Under the pieces are notes generated by a model. It was not told the origin of the DNA. It searched no databases and saw only the letters and a list, made by a program, of their open reading frames with translations. Below, in pieces: positions 1 to 9,539 of a stretch of 64,000 nucleotides of DNA (its first letter is position 1; every line of letters begins with the position of its first letter). Made by a program: the position numbers and the translations under genes. The DNA comes from Candidatus Poribacteria bacterium (lineage in GTDB: Bacteria > Poribacteria > WGA-4E > WGA-3G), in NCBI GenBank assembly GCA_012267415.1, contig JAAXGN010000153.1, positions 84,751 to 148,750 on the forward strand, given 5' to 3'.

Positions 1-1
1 T

Positions 2-1039
2 AGGGGTTCAAATACATATCTACCATTAATCACCAAACTTAAGGATGATCTTGAACTCGTTGCCGTCTGTGATATACACGAAGGTAGGGTAACACAACAA
101 GCAGAAAAGTATAATGTCCCAGCATATACGGATACTGAACTGATGTTACAGAAAGAGAAACCTGATATATGCTCAATCGTAATCACACCGAGCAAGAATC
201 ATATTCCCGGTCTACTCTGTTCACAGTATGGTGTTAGTTACTGCACAGAAACACCGATCAACACCGACCTGAAGTTAGCAGATGATATGATAGAATCTGC
301 AAAACAACACGGTACAAAGTTAGAGGTTAATGAAAACTATTACCGGCGACCCTCTGAACGCATTAAACGCGAGATGATCCTTGAAGGCATTTTCGGAAAA
401 ATTAATGTCGCATACAACGATTTTCGCGGACACGGATACCACGGTATAGGACTAATACGGAGTTATCTCGGATTCGACAATGAACCCGTGCAAGTATACG
501 GTTTTAGCAAACACTTCAGTGTTCAAGAACATGAATGGCGTAAAGGTCAACCACGACGTAAGAGTGAAGATTGGGAACATGCTGTAATAGAGTTTGAAAA
601 CGGATCCGTTGGAATCTTCAATTTCTCAAGCCTCTCTTACGGTTCACCACTCCGCGGCTTTAATGGCACAAAGTTCTACGCTGAACGGGGCATGTGTTTT
701 AGAGACGATGCGGTCCTGCTAAATGAGAATGCAGACGAACAGATACCCGTAACGATCACACGAAAAACAAACAACGTTGATGGATATGATACACTCGCTG
801 CACTTGTTGCAAACACTAATCCTGAAGTTGTATGGGAAAACCCACTTCAGTATTATCCGCTCAGTGATGGTGAGATCGTTGTTGCATCAGAATTGATGAG
901 CATTGCTAACGCAGTTCGAAATGATACAGAACCAGAATATGGTGCATACAATGGAAGGAAAGATAGAGAAATTGATGTTGCAATGGCACGTTCACGGAAC
1001 AACAACGGTGCTCCCGTAACTTTTCCATTGCAATACTAA
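2..1039 (+). CDS. Gfo/Idh/MocA family oxidoreductase, 5' truncated by window edge
   Basis: The frame is open from base 2, so the start lies outside the window; the internal ATG at 143 is not the true start. What remains covers the end of the Rossmann NAD(P)-binding domain and the C-terminal alpha/beta domain, including a G-Y-H followed by a hydrophobic helix and LG where the family carries its catalytic His. Family members oxidise or reduce sugars, inositols and related alcohols. The residue normally Lys in the signature EKP is Thr here (codons for C-T-E-T-P near bases 245-260), so activity may be altered. Two other Gfo/Idh/MocA genes in the window keep EKP. The substrate cannot be read from the sequence. 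Confidence 0.85.
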   Translation, partial: RGSNTYLPLITKLKDDLELVAVCDIHEGRVTQQAEKYNVPAYTDTELMLQKEKPDICSIVITPSKNHIPGLLCSQYGVSYCTETPINTDLKLADDMIESAKQHGTKLEVNENYYRRPSERIKREMILEGIFGKINVAYNDFRGHGYHGIGLIRSYLGFDNEPVQVYGFSKHFSVQEHEWRKGQPRRKSEDWEHAVIEFENGSVGIFNFSSLSYGSPLRGFNGTKFYAERGMCFRDDAVLLNENADEQIPVTITRKTNNVDGYDTLAALVANTNPEVVWENPLQYYPLSDGEIVVASELMSIANAVRNDTEPEYGAYNGRKDREIDVAMARSRNNNGAPVTFPLQY

Positions 1040-1150
1040 AACCTGAACAATAATCTCTTGTATCTCTTACCATAATTGATATTGTCTTGTTTCATACATC
1101 GTATTGCGATATACTTAAAGTCAGCAGATATTAGAATTGGAGTGAAAATA

Positions 1151-2038
1151 TTGAATTACATAAAGACAGTTTGCATTTTGTTGATACTACTTAGTTTCAG
1201 TGTAGTTATCACTGCAAGCGACACATTAACAGAGTTTTTTCCAACCACAGAGGGAAGTTTTTGGGTCTATGTAGATCAGGAAGGCAACGAATTTACAAGA
1301 ACTTCAACTGAACAAAAAAACATTGCGGGAGAGATATTTCATACTTACAGTTATGAACCTGTCATAGAAGATTGGGAAAAATACAACTATCTTTTGCATC
1401 CATTCATGTATCAAGTCGATACGGAATGGATTAGATTTTATGTGGCAAATGGAATTGAAAGTGCTATAAAGTCAAAATTGAAAAAGCGATTAGATGAAAT
1501 TGCTGCTGAATTGCGACAAAAGTATACTGACCAACTGCCTCCCGGTATATCGTTAGATGTTAATTACACTATTGAACCGACTGCTCAAGATACACTTTAT
1601 TTTCTGCCATCAACTCTCAACAACAAAGAGAAGTGGATAACGACACAAGTAAGTGTCAGCATACAGATATCTATGAACATCAAAGGCACCGAGATTAACA
1701 TCCCAGAAGCAAACAAGTCAGTATCTCTCACTATGAAATTATCTGAGACAGGAGAACTTATTGGAAAAGAATCTGTCAAGACTGCTGCCGGAACGTTTGA
1801 AAACTGTTTAAAAATCGAATATCGAACAAAAACAACTTCATCAAAAAACGTTGAATCAGACATTAAACAAGGATTGACAGATCAGCAACCTAAAGATAAA
1901 ATCACGACGTTGTGGTTAGCACCCAATGTTGGAATCGTCCAACTCATCAGCACTATAGCGGATTCTGAAGAAGTTGAAACAGTAGAATTGAAAAGTTATA
2001 AGATTGAATCACCAGAAACTGTTAACCTTGACAAGTAA
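1151..2038 (+). CDS. secreted protein of unknown function, tandem family copy 1
   Basis: I chose the TTG at 1151 because GGAG lies 8 bases upstream and a clean signal peptide follows (NYIKTV then a Leu-rich core, ending ITAS). A longer frame to 1076 has no ribosome site. The mature protein of about 270 residues begins with FFP...SFWVYVDQEGNE, has a charged helical middle, and near the C-terminus carries [14 protein letters not shown] and TLWLAPNVGIVQL. It is the first of four tandem paralogues (1151-4828) with the same order of conserved blocks and is the most divergent of them. The AGTF...CLK...WFAPNVGIV layout resembles secreted beta-rich proteins of the DUF3108 type, but that is only a resemblance. 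Function unknown; probably periplasmic or exported. Confidence 0.75.
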   Translation: MNYIKTVCILLILLSFSVVITASDTLTEFFPTTEGSFWVYVDQEGNEFTRTSTEQKNIAGEIFHTYSYEPVIEDWEKYNYLLHPFMYQVDTEWIRFYVANGIESAIKSKLKKRLDEIAAELRQKYTDQLPPGISLDVNYTIEPTAQDTLYFLPSTLNNKEKWITTQVSVSIQISMNIKGTEINIPEANKSVSLTMKLSETGELIGKESVKTAAGTFENCLKIEYRTKTTSSKNVESDIKQGLTDQQPKDKITTLWLAPNVGIVQLISTIADSEEVETVELKSYKIESPETVNLDK

Positions 2039-2082
2039 TCCGAACAGACTAAATACTACTATCTGATTCTACTCAGCATTCT

Positions 2083-3039
2083 ATGTATAACAGATTACAC
2101 TTCTTAATTGTTGTCTTATTTGTCCTATTTACCACAAACGTCCTGTCTGGTAAAGAGAAAGGACATCTCTATTTCCCAAGTTCGTCGAAAATGATTTGGG
2201 TATATGAAGACCAAGATGGAAACGAACTCACACGACGGGTCGCTGAAAGCAAATTAGATGATGGCAAAATGTATGCGGGTTTCAGAGTTGAACCAGCGTT
2301 AAAGGAGAGTAAAGACTTTATCCGTTTCTTACATCCTGCGTATTGTCATTTTGGAGAAGACTATGTATATCTTCTTGTAGGTGAGAAGTTAAAACAAGCA
2401 ATTAAAGCGCGTCTGACTGATGAGATGGAATTATTCTCAAAACTATCAGTTGACTCACTAAAGAAAAGTTTGCCACCTGACAATAACATAACAGTTAATC
2501 TTGATTATGAAATAAAGGTAGACCCGATAGATCATCTGAAATTACTCCATAAGCAAGTTGACATGGATAAAGAGTGGAAAGCGTTGGAGATAAATGCCAA
2601 AATAGAAATGAAATTTAACATAGAAGGCATAGAAATCTTCAAGGATGCCGAAGACTTACCAACAACAATTCTTGATTTTGCCATAGTTGAGAAAGCGAAA
2701 GTCGTTGGCACTGAATCAATTGAGACACCCGCAGGCACCTTTCATGAGTGCTTGAAAATCGTCTACAAAACCGATACAAAGATGACTGAGACACGACCAA
2801 TTGCCTCTGCTGACTTACCGGGTGAATCTGTTACGACACTATGGTTTGCGCCTCATGTAGGAATAATAAAGATCCATAGTGAAACAGAGAAAATATTCCT
2901 ACATGCTTTGCGTGAAAGAGAACTGGTTAAGAAACACGCATCAGATGAGGAGGTAACTGCCATTACGAAACCAACAGTGAAAACGCTTCAATTAAAAAAA
3001 TATAAGATTGTTCCTGATAAGGAGGAGAATAAACAATGA
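2083..3039 (+). CDS. secreted protein of unknown function, tandem family copy 2
   Basis: 318 residues from ATG 2083, with a signal peptide (hydrophobic LIVVLFVLFTTNVLSG). It shares the family blocks: YFP near the mature N-terminus, [11 protein letters not shown], an FLHP block, then ETPAGTFHECLKIVYKTDT and TLWFAPHVGIIKIH. Compared with copies 3 and 4 it carries extra sequence near the C-terminus around 2895-2990. Its stop codon overlaps the start of copy 3 (ATGA at 3036-3039), which indicates co-translation in one operon. Function unknown. Confidence 0.78.
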   Translation: MYNRLHFLIVVLFVLFTTNVLSGKEKGHLYFPSSSKMIWVYEDQDGNELTRRVAESKLDDGKMYAGFRVEPALKESKDFIRFLHPAYCHFGEDYVYLLVGEKLKQAIKARLTDEMELFSKLSVDSLKKSLPPDNNITVNLDYEIKVDPIDHLKLLHKQVDMDKEWKALEINAKIEMKFNIEGIEIFKDAEDLPTTILDFAIVEKAKVVGTESIETPAGTFHECLKIVYKTDTKMTETRPIASADLPGESVTTLWFAPHVGIIKIHSETEKIFLHALRERELVKKHASDEEVTAITKPTVKTLQLKKYKIVPDKEENKQ

Positions 3040-3926
3040 TAAGAAGCATTTGTGCCTATACTACAATAATATTGATTTTAAGTGTATGTATACCATTATT
3101 AGATAAAGAAGAAGCAGTCAATTACTTCCCCGCTACATTAGATAGTTATTGGGTCTACGAAGATCAGGATGGTAATGAACTAAAACGCACAGTGATAGAA
3201 GGAGAGGAGATCGCTGGCGAAATCTACAAGGCATTCAACTATGAACCTGAGTTGAAAGAGTGGGAAAACTTTATTAAGTATATTTGTCCTGAACTATTCA
3301 GAATTAATGACAAAGAGATAACACTTTCTGTGAAGGAAGGTATTGAGAAGGCAGTTAAAGCACAACTTACCAAGGAATTGGATTTTCTGTTTCAGGCTGC
3401 AGCACAAGCTGGATTACCTATTGACGAAGTACCTACTTTTGACGTTACTGTAGAAGCTGAAGACAGTATGTCACTGTTGATAAAACCGACTGTGGCTAAC
3501 GAAGAATGGGATGTCATAAAAATAAATGCTAACATTGAGGTGACACAAAATGGGGAAGTACAAGGAACAGTAGATTACACTATTGTTGAAACAGGAATTG
3601 TACTTGGGACTGAAACAGTTGAAACTGCTGCTGGCACTTTTGATAACTGCTTGAAAGTTCAATACCAAACAGAGACTACAGTTATATTTACTCCCGAAAA
3701 GGGTAATGAGGGGAATCCACCTGGAGAAACTGTTACAACTGTATGGTTTGCACCAAATGTAGGTATCGTAAAGATACATGAAAAAACAGGAAACATGTTC
3801 TTAGATATGATACCAAAAGATGAGGGTATACCTTTTGTATTTCCCTCAGCAGCAAAGGAGATTACACTTGAATTAAAGAAATTTGAAATCAAAGCAGATG
3901 AAGCAGCCGATCAGAAGGTGGAGTAG
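3036..3926 (+). CDS. secreted protein of unknown function, tandem family copy 3
   Basis: 296 residues from ATG 3036, with GGAGGAG about 8 bases upstream and a 4-base overlap with copy 2. The N-terminus has a hydrophobic signal-like segment (TTIILILSVCIPLL). Family blocks are present: [20 protein letters not shown], a charged middle, ETAAGTFDNCLKVQYQTET and [15 protein letters not shown]. Bases 3171-3217 are identical over 47 bp to 4103-4149 in copy 4, pointing to recent duplication or gene conversion. Acidic overall; function unknown. Confidence 0.8.
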   Translation: MIRSICAYTTIILILSVCIPLLDKEEAVNYFPATLDSYWVYEDQDGNELKRTVIEGEEIAGEIYKAFNYEPELKEWENFIKYICPELFRINDKEITLSVKEGIEKAVKAQLTKELDFLFQAAAQAGLPIDEVPTFDVTVEAEDSMSLLIKPTVANEEWDVIKINANIEVTQNGEVQGTVDYTIVETGIVLGTETVETAAGTFDNCLKVQYQTETTVIFTPEKGNEGNPPGETVTTVWFAPNVGIVKIHEKTGNMFLDMIPKDEGIPFVFPSAAKEITLELKKFEIKADEAADQKVE

Positions 3927-3967
3927 TATTTCATCCTATAAAGGAACACAATCAACTGGAGATGTTT

Positions 3968-4828
3968 ATGCTGAAAGGGGTTGGAGTAAGTATTTTTCTT
4001 TTTTATGTTTTCGTCTGCACTATTTCCGTAAAGGGAGAAGAAAAAGCAGTAAATTATTTTCCCGCAACTATAGGTAGTTATTGGGTCTACGAAGACCAAG
4101 ACGGTAATGAACTAAAACGCACAGTGATAGAAGGAGAGGAGATCGCTGGAGAAACTTACCATGCATTTAGTTATGAACCTGAGATAGAAGACTGGGTTGA
4201 TTTTAGTCGGTTTATTCATCCCGAACTGTTTAAACTGAGTGATAAAGGTATTACGCTCAGTGTCAAAGAAGATGTAGAGAAAGCATTTCATGCCCGTCTG
4301 ACTAAAGAGATGAAGATGTTCATTGATGTATTCAAAAATGAAACATCAAATGTTGAGGCTGAACCCACGTACACTATCAAGGTAGAAGCAGAGAAGGATT
4401 TTATGCTATTGAATACACCTATAGACCTTAATGAGGAATGGAACACCTCAAAAATAAATGCATCCCTTACATTTGGTCTTACTCAAGGTGATTCGGTTAC
4501 TATAGATTTTACGATTATAGAAACAGGGATTGTTAAGAGAAAAGAAACTGTTGAGACTTCAGCAGGAACTTTTGAGAACTGTTTAAAAGTTCAATTTCGG
4601 ACTGAAACAGTGGCAACATTTGATCAAGATATAGAACCAGATGAGGTCGACCCACCAGGAGAAACCGTGACGACAGTGTGGTTTGCTCCGAATGTTGGTA
4701 TAGTAAAATATCATCAAGTGATGAATCACATGTTTTTGGAGTTAATCCCAGATGAGGAAGGGCTGCCTTTACCTAATGCACCTGAACCCAAAACATTAGA
4801 ACTCAAAGAATACGAAATCAAGAAATAG
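3968..4828 (+). CDS. secreted protein of unknown function, tandem family copy 4
   Basis: Start placed at ATG 3968, where GGAG lies 6-7 bases upstream; the ATG two codons earlier is too close to that site. 286 residues with a signal peptide ([18 protein letters not shown]). It contains [19 protein letters not shown], an FIHPELF block, [19 protein letters not shown] and [14 protein letters not shown], and it is closest to copy 3. It ends only 23 bp before hemB, so the four-gene cluster may be transcribed through into the heme genes. Function unknown. Confidence 0.8.
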   Translation: MLKGVGVSIFLFYVFVCTISVKGEEKAVNYFPATIGSYWVYEDQDGNELKRTVIEGEEIAGETYHAFSYEPEIEDWVDFSRFIHPELFKLSDKGITLSVKEDVEKAFHARLTKEMKMFIDVFKNETSNVEAEPTYTIKVEAEKDFMLLNTPIDLNEEWNTSKINASLTFGLTQGDSVTIDFTIIETGIVKRKETVETSAGTFENCLKVQFRTETVATFDQDIEPDEVDPPGETVTTVWFAPNVGIVKYHQVMNHMFLELIPDEEGLPLPNAPEPKTLELKEYEIKK

Positions 4829-4851
4829 ATTCTAAAGACAACAATTACAAA

Positions 4852-5829
4852 ATGAGCGAATTTCCTATCTATCGTCCAAGACGATTGCGAGCCAATGAAA
4901 ACTTAAGACGACTCGTCCGAGAAACACGTCTGTCGGTAGATGATCTCATCTACCCAATGTTCGTCGTTCATGGTGAGAATACAGCAACAAACATTTCATC
5001 AATGCCGGGATGTTACCAGTATTCTGTTGACAGACTCGTTGAAGCTGCAAAAGAATTGGCATCTCTGAGGATCCCAGGAACAATTCTGTTCGGCATACCA
5101 GAAAACAAGGACGAATTTGGATCAGAAGCATACTCGGATGACGGTATAATTCAGCAGGCAGTTCGGGCAATTAAGGATGCTGTACCTGAATTACTCGTAA
5201 TTACCGATGTATGTCTATGTGAATATACGGATCATGGACACTGTGGTATAGTAGAGAAGGGAGAAGTACTAAACGACCCTACGCTCGATCTTTTGGCTAA
5301 AGAGAGTCTATCGCATGTTCGTGCTGGAGCAGACATGATCGCACCGTCAGACATGATGGACGGTCGTATTGGTGTAATTCGCGATGCTTTAGACGAAGAA
5401 GGTTATGATGCTATTCCGATTATGGCGTACTCAGCGAAGTATTCATCCGCGTTTTATGGACCCTTTCGTGAAGCTGCAGAATCTGCTCCACAATTTGGAG
5501 ATCGCCGCACATACCAGATGGACCCACCGAATGCTGAGGAAGCGTTACGCGAAGTTGCATTAGATATTGACGAAGGTGCTGATATCGTTATGGTAAAACC
5601 TGCGCTTTCTTATCTGGATATAATTTATCAAGTAAAATCCGAATTTCAGATGCCTGTTGCAGCATATAACGTCAGTGGTGAATATGCTATGATAAAGGCT
5701 GCAGCTCAGAATGGTTGGATTGACGAAGAACGCGTTGCAGTTGAGGTATTAACAAGTATCAAACGCGCAGGGGCTGACATTATCCTGACCTATTTCGCTA
5801 AGTCTGTTGCAGAATGGTTGGATAATTAG
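4852..5829 (+). CDS. hemB: porphobilinogen synthase (delta-aminolevulinic acid dehydratase)
   Basis: Condenses two 5-aminolevulinate molecules into porphobilinogen in the cytoplasm, the first common step after ALA in tetrapyrrole synthesis. 325 residues, normal length. The zinc-binding cysteines are visible in [14 protein letters not shown] (C121, C123, C131), so this is a Zn-type enzyme. The two Schiff-base lysines are in [14 protein letters not shown] (K196) and [10 protein letters not shown] (K249). hemL follows 93 bp downstream, giving a small heme cluster. Start at ATG 4852 matches the usual N-terminus with the RPRRLR segment. Confidence 0.97.
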   Translation: MSEFPIYRPRRLRANENLRRLVRETRLSVDDLIYPMFVVHGENTATNISSMPGCYQYSVDRLVEAAKELASLRIPGTILFGIPENKDEFGSEAYSDDGIIQQAVRAIKDAVPELLVITDVCLCEYTDHGHCGIVEKGEVLNDPTLDLLAKESLSHVRAGADMIAPSDMMDGRIGVIRDALDEEGYDAIPIMAYSAKYSSAFYGPFREAAESAPQFGDRRTYQMDPPNAEEALREVALDIDEGADIVMVKPALSYLDIIYQVKSEFQMPVAAYNVSGEYAMIKAAAQNGWIDEERVAVEVLTSIKRAGADIILTYFAKSVAEWLDN

Positions 5830-5922
5830 TACATACATTTTTCTATACTTATATAGAACATGTATGCTAATATGTAGTGCATGAATATGAGTTAATAGAA
5901 CAAAGAATATTGGAGGAGCGAA

Positions 5923-7215
5923 TTGCAAAGTAGCAGATCATTATCAGCGTGGAATAAATCACAACAGTATATACCGGGTGGCGTAAACAGTCCAGTACGT
6001 AATTTTAGTAAGGTTGAAGGACACCCACGTTTCATTGACCGCGGTCAAGGTTCTAAGATTTACGATATTGATGGAAATGAATACATAGATTATGTTGCAT
6101 CTTGGGGACCCTTAGTATTGGGACATGCACATCCTGATGTTGTTACAGCAATCAGTGCAGCTGCATCACGTGGCACAAGTTTCGGTGCACCTACAACCTT
6201 AGAAACCGAGCTTGCCGAAATAGTCGTCAATGCAGTCCCTTCAATTGAAAAAGTTAGGCTTGTCAATTCCGGTACTGAAGCAACGATGAGTGCTATACGC
6301 GTAGCACGTGGATATACAGGTCGCGATAAAATAGTCAAAATTGATGGGTGTTATCACGGTCATGTCGACTATCTGCTCGCAAAAGCGGGTTCTGGTGTTG
6401 CGACATTCGGTCTATCTGATAGTGGCGGCGTTCCAGAAGATTTCGCTAGAAACACACTTACTATCCCCTTTAATGATCCCAAAGCATTAAGAACAACCGT
6501 GGAAGCAAATCAAGACGAGATCGCTTGTCTCATACTTGAACCCATCATGGGAAACATGGGGATCATACCGCCCCATGATGGATACCTCAATGAAATCAGA
6601 GAAATTACGGAAGAAAACGGTATCGTACTCATCTTTGACGAGGTAATAACCGGTTTTAGGGTTGCTTATGGTGGCGCGCAGACATACTTTGATGTTATAC
6701 CAGATATGACGTGTTTAGGAAAGATAATCGGTGGAGGTTTACCTGTCGGTGCTTATGGTGGCAAACACGAGATAATGAAATACGTGGCTCCTGAAGGAGA
6801 CGTCTATCAAGCTGGCACTTTATCTGGCAATCCGTTAGCTGTTACGGCTGGAATTACGACTTTAAATAACTTAGCAGAACAAGGTGTATATGAGAAACTC
6901 GAAGAAAAGGCATCGGCACTTGCAGAAGGACTTGCTGCTGCGACAAAAAAACATAATATAGATGCATGGCATAGTCGTGTTGGTTCAATGTTAATGTTAT
7001 ATTTTACACCTGAAACTGTAACGAACGCAGACGGTGCAAGAACTGCGGATACAGATCGTTTCCGTCAATATTTCTGGGGGCTACTTGAAAACGGAATATA
7101 TATTGCACCTTCCCAATTCGAAGCAGGTTTTGTCTCTTTAGTTCATACAGATGAGGATATCAACGCTACCGTGAATGCTGCAAGCGAAGTTCTGTCAAAA
7201 CTTCAAAACAGTTAG
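5923..7215 (+). CDS. hemL: glutamate-1-semialdehyde 2,1-aminomutase
   Basis: PLP-dependent enzyme that converts glutamate-1-semialdehyde to 5-aminolevulinate, so ALA comes from the C5 (tRNA-Glu) route. 430 residues, normal length. Diagnostic sequences are [11 protein letters not shown] at the N-terminus, [25 protein letters not shown] (D239, E240) and the PLP lysine K267 in [16 protein letters not shown]. The start is TTG at 5923, supported by GGAGGAG eight or so bases upstream. hemB precedes it and a polyprenyl synthase follows 12 bp downstream. No hemA, hemC or hemD is present in the window. Confidence 0.97.
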   Translation: MQSSRSLSAWNKSQQYIPGGVNSPVRNFSKVEGHPRFIDRGQGSKIYDIDGNEYIDYVASWGPLVLGHAHPDVVTAISAAASRGTSFGAPTTLETELAEIVVNAVPSIEKVRLVNSGTEATMSAIRVARGYTGRDKIVKIDGCYHGHVDYLLAKAGSGVATFGLSDSGGVPEDFARNTLTIPFNDPKALRTTVEANQDEIACLILEPIMGNMGIIPPHDGYLNEIREITEENGIVLIFDEVITGFRVAYGGAQTYFDVIPDMTCLGKIIGGGLPVGAYGGKHEIMKYVAPEGDVYQAGTLSGNPLAVTAGITTLNNLAEQGVYEKLEEKASALAEGLAAATKKHNIDAWHSRVGSMLMLYFTPETVTNADGARTADTDRFRQYFWGLLENGIYIAPSQFEAGFVSLVHTDEDINATVNAASEVLSKLQNS

Positions 7216-7227
7216 AAAAGGATATGA

Positions 7228-8208
7228 ATGACAAGTTTCAATCAGATAATTGATGTAATCAAAGACGATCTTCAGGCAGTTGAGAATATTCTAACAGAGA
7301 ATACTGCAAGCGAATACAGTTTTGTTGACATGGCAGTTCAGCATGTAGTTGAAGGTGGCGGTAAAAGACTTCGTCCGATTCTCGTTCTGCTATCTGCAAA
7401 TGCAAGTGGATATAAAGGTCATGATGCGCATCTGCTCGCAGCGGTTGTTGAACTGATTCATGTTGCATCCCTTGTTCATGACGATGTACTGGATGAGGCA
7501 GCAATACGACGTGGACGGGAAACATTACAGACAAAATGGGGAAATAAAGTTGCTGTGCTTGTTGGAGATTACCTACATGCACGGGTACTCTCTATGCTTG
7601 TATCTCGCCGCGCAGATGATCCAGCAATGGAGATTCTTGCGGATACAACACAGGCTATGTGTGAGGGAGAAGTCATTCACGCATACAAAAGCGGTGATTT
7701 TGATATCTCTGAATCAGAGTACCTAAAAATCATACATTTCAAAACGGGAAAGTTAATCGCTGCATCATGCACCCTTGGAGCAATACTCGGACAAAACAGA
7801 CAAGAGCATATTAACGCATTCACATCTTATGGACAGCAGATCGGCACAGCGTTTCAAATTGTTGATGATCTCCTCGATTTTGTTTCAGACGCAGAAAAAC
7901 TTGGCAAAAACGCTTTCGGTGATCTTCGCGAAGGAAAACTCACTTATCCTATCATACACGCACGAAAAATGTGTGATGAAAATGAAAAACAGGAGCTCGA
8001 AACAGTGCTAAATCCTGATACTGAAGAAACAGAAGCAATCGCTTACGTTGAGACACTATTTGAGAAGTATAGTGTTGAATCACACTGTTTGGATGTTGCT
8101 CAAGAATATGCTGACTGTGCAAAGCACGCGCTAAAAGAAGTGCCTGACTCAGAAGCCAAAAACGCATTAAAAAACCTCGCAGATTATGTTGTGTCTCGTG
8201 ATTCATGA
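7228..8208 (+). CDS. polyprenyl diphosphate synthase (long-chain trans-isoprenyl transferase)
   Basis: Class I trans-prenyltransferase that extends allylic diphosphates with isopentenyl diphosphate, typically to make the side chain of ubiquinone or menaquinone. 326 residues. Both aspartate-rich motifs are intact: HDDVLDEA (D85, D86, D89) and IVDDLLDF (D213, D214, D217), and GGGKRLRP (43-50) is the substrate-binding basic motif. The residues before the first DDxxD suggest a long-chain octaprenyl/heptaprenyl type rather than FPP synthase, but chain length cannot be fixed. It lies 12 bp after hemL and next to tetrapyrrole genes, which may point to quinone or heme-prenyl supply. Confidence 0.9.
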   Translation: MTSFNQIIDVIKDDLQAVENILTENTASEYSFVDMAVQHVVEGGGKRLRPILVLLSANASGYKGHDAHLLAAVVELIHVASLVHDDVLDEAAIRRGRETLQTKWGNKVAVLVGDYLHARVLSMLVSRRADDPAMEILADTTQAMCEGEVIHAYKSGDFDISESEYLKIIHFKTGKLIAASCTLGAILGQNRQEHINAFTSYGQQIGTAFQIVDDLLDFVSDAEKLGKNAFGDLREGKLTYPIIHARKMCDENEKQELETVLNPDTEETEAIAYVETLFEKYSVESHCLDVAQEYADCAKHALKEVPDSEAKNALKNLADYVVSRDS

Positions 8209-8249
8209 GTCTTTGGCATTGCCTTATAATTCATCTGATGTGGGTACCT

Positions 8250-9449
8250 ATGTTCTATCCTGTCCATCTAAATCTTCAGAATAGAAAATGTCTTGTCGTC
8301 GGGGGTGGTACTGTTGCCGAACGTAAAGCGGTCGCGATGCTCATCAGTGGCGGTGTCGTCACTGTCATCAGTCCAGATTCAACCGAATTATTAGATTTCC
8401 TCGCGGACAATGGAACAATACGATTAATAAGACGCGATTATAGAAATGGGGACACGGAAGGTTATTTCCTTGTATGTGCAGCAACCGACACTACAAGCAT
8501 CAATACTAGCGTATATGAAGAAGCACATATAAAAAACAGAATCGCCTTAGTAAATGTTGTAGATGTGATACCACAGTGCACATTTGCTGCGGCATCAGTT
8601 GTCACGGATGGAGAGATAGTAATCAGTATTTCAACAAGTGGTAAGAGTCCTGCAACGAGCCGTAGAATTCGTGAGTATCTTGAAGAGAGATTAAACGTCG
8701 CATCGCTCTATACACTCGGATATGACTATGAACATGGTCAGGGGAAACCTGTTCCAATTGAAAACCAGAGACTACCCTATCCTGTTTATCTCCTCTTGCA
8801 GAATCGAAATTGTGTCGTGATAAACAGTGAAAACACTACGGAAATTGAACAGCGAATTCAGTTATTGCAACGTTGTGGTGCAACTGTCAAGTGTCAAAAT
8901 ACGAACAGTGTGAACTTAGAAGAACTTGAAGATGCTTTCTTGGTGATCTCAGAAGATCATACTGCAATTGACCCCATAAGGAAGAATCTCGGAAGCTATA
9001 TTTTTGAATGCCTTGACAGACCAGCTGCTGGAACGCACATCACACCCAAACTAGTAATTGATGACAATCTCATTATTAGTATCTCAGCAAGAACACCTAA
9101 AGGATTAAAAACAGCGGAACGTCTCCATAAGAGTCTGGTACATCAGTTTGAAAACAGAGGTTACGGGAAATTCATAGACTTTCTCGGAACACTACGACCG
9201 AAAGTTCTCAAAACATTCTCAACTTCCAAAGAACGCGCAGACTATTTTGAAAACCTAATAGATTATGTAGGGATAGACAGGTCATTTAAAAATACCATTC
9301 CTGCTAAAGTGGATAACCTAACAGACACAACCGATACCTGCTGTCTTAGACTGAAGCAATCTGATTGTCATGCCGAATGTCTTTTCAATTGGGTCCTTCA
9401 AGGTAAGCTAAATAAAGCGTCTGAACTCTCAGAAAGACTATTAATGTGA
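8250..9449 (+). CDS. precorrin-2 dehydrogenase/siroheme synthase N-domain-like protein with a second, decayed copy of the domain
   Basis: The N-terminal half (about residues 1-165 from ATG 8250) is a SirC/Met8/CysG-N type domain: YPVHLNLQNRKCLVVGGG with VAERK following (NAD-binding glycine loop), then FAAASVVTDGEIVISIST and GKSPATSRRIREYLEE. These enzymes oxidise precorrin-2 to sirohydrochlorin with NAD. From about residue 170 the pattern restarts (LPYPVYLLLQNRNCVVI), but the glycine loop is replaced by NSENTTEIEQR, and the later block reads THITPKLVIDDNLIISISA with TPKGLKTAERL. The protein is therefore an internal tandem duplication whose second half has lost the nucleotide-binding signature. 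An upstream ATG at 8205 overlaps the previous stop and is an alternative start; family alignment favours 8250. Confidence 0.82.
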   Translation: MFYPVHLNLQNRKCLVVGGGTVAERKAVAMLISGGVVTVISPDSTELLDFLADNGTIRLIRRDYRNGDTEGYFLVCAATDTTSINTSVYEEAHIKNRIALVNVVDVIPQCTFAAASVVTDGEIVISISTSGKSPATSRRIREYLEERLNVASLYTLGYDYEHGQGKPVPIENQRLPYPVYLLLQNRNCVVINSENTTEIEQRIQLLQRCGATVKCQNTNSVNLEELEDAFLVISEDHTAIDPIRKNLGSYIFECLDRPAAGTHITPKLVIDDNLIISISARTPKGLKTAERLHKSLVHQFENRGYGKFIDFLGTLRPKVLKTFSTSKERADYFENLIDYVGIDRSFKNTIPAKVDNLTDTTDTCCLRLKQSDCHAECLFNWVLQGKLNKASELSERLLM

Positions 9450-9465
9450 ATTTGATAAACAAAAT

Positions 9466-9488
9466 GTAGGGGCGAGGTCCCCTCGCCC
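9466..9488 (+). repeat. REP-like GTAG hairpin
   Basis: GTAG (9466-9469) is followed directly by a GC-rich palindrome, GGGCGAGG (9470-9477) pairing with CCTCGCCC (9481-9488). It is the only notable element in the 90 bp between the siroheme-like gene and the HemX-like gene. A related G/C palindrome lies at 34860-34882. Confidence 0.7.
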
Positions 9489-9539
9489 GTTGTGGCGTGT
9501 TTCATTAATTTTGAGGTTCACTATAATTGGTAAAACCCC

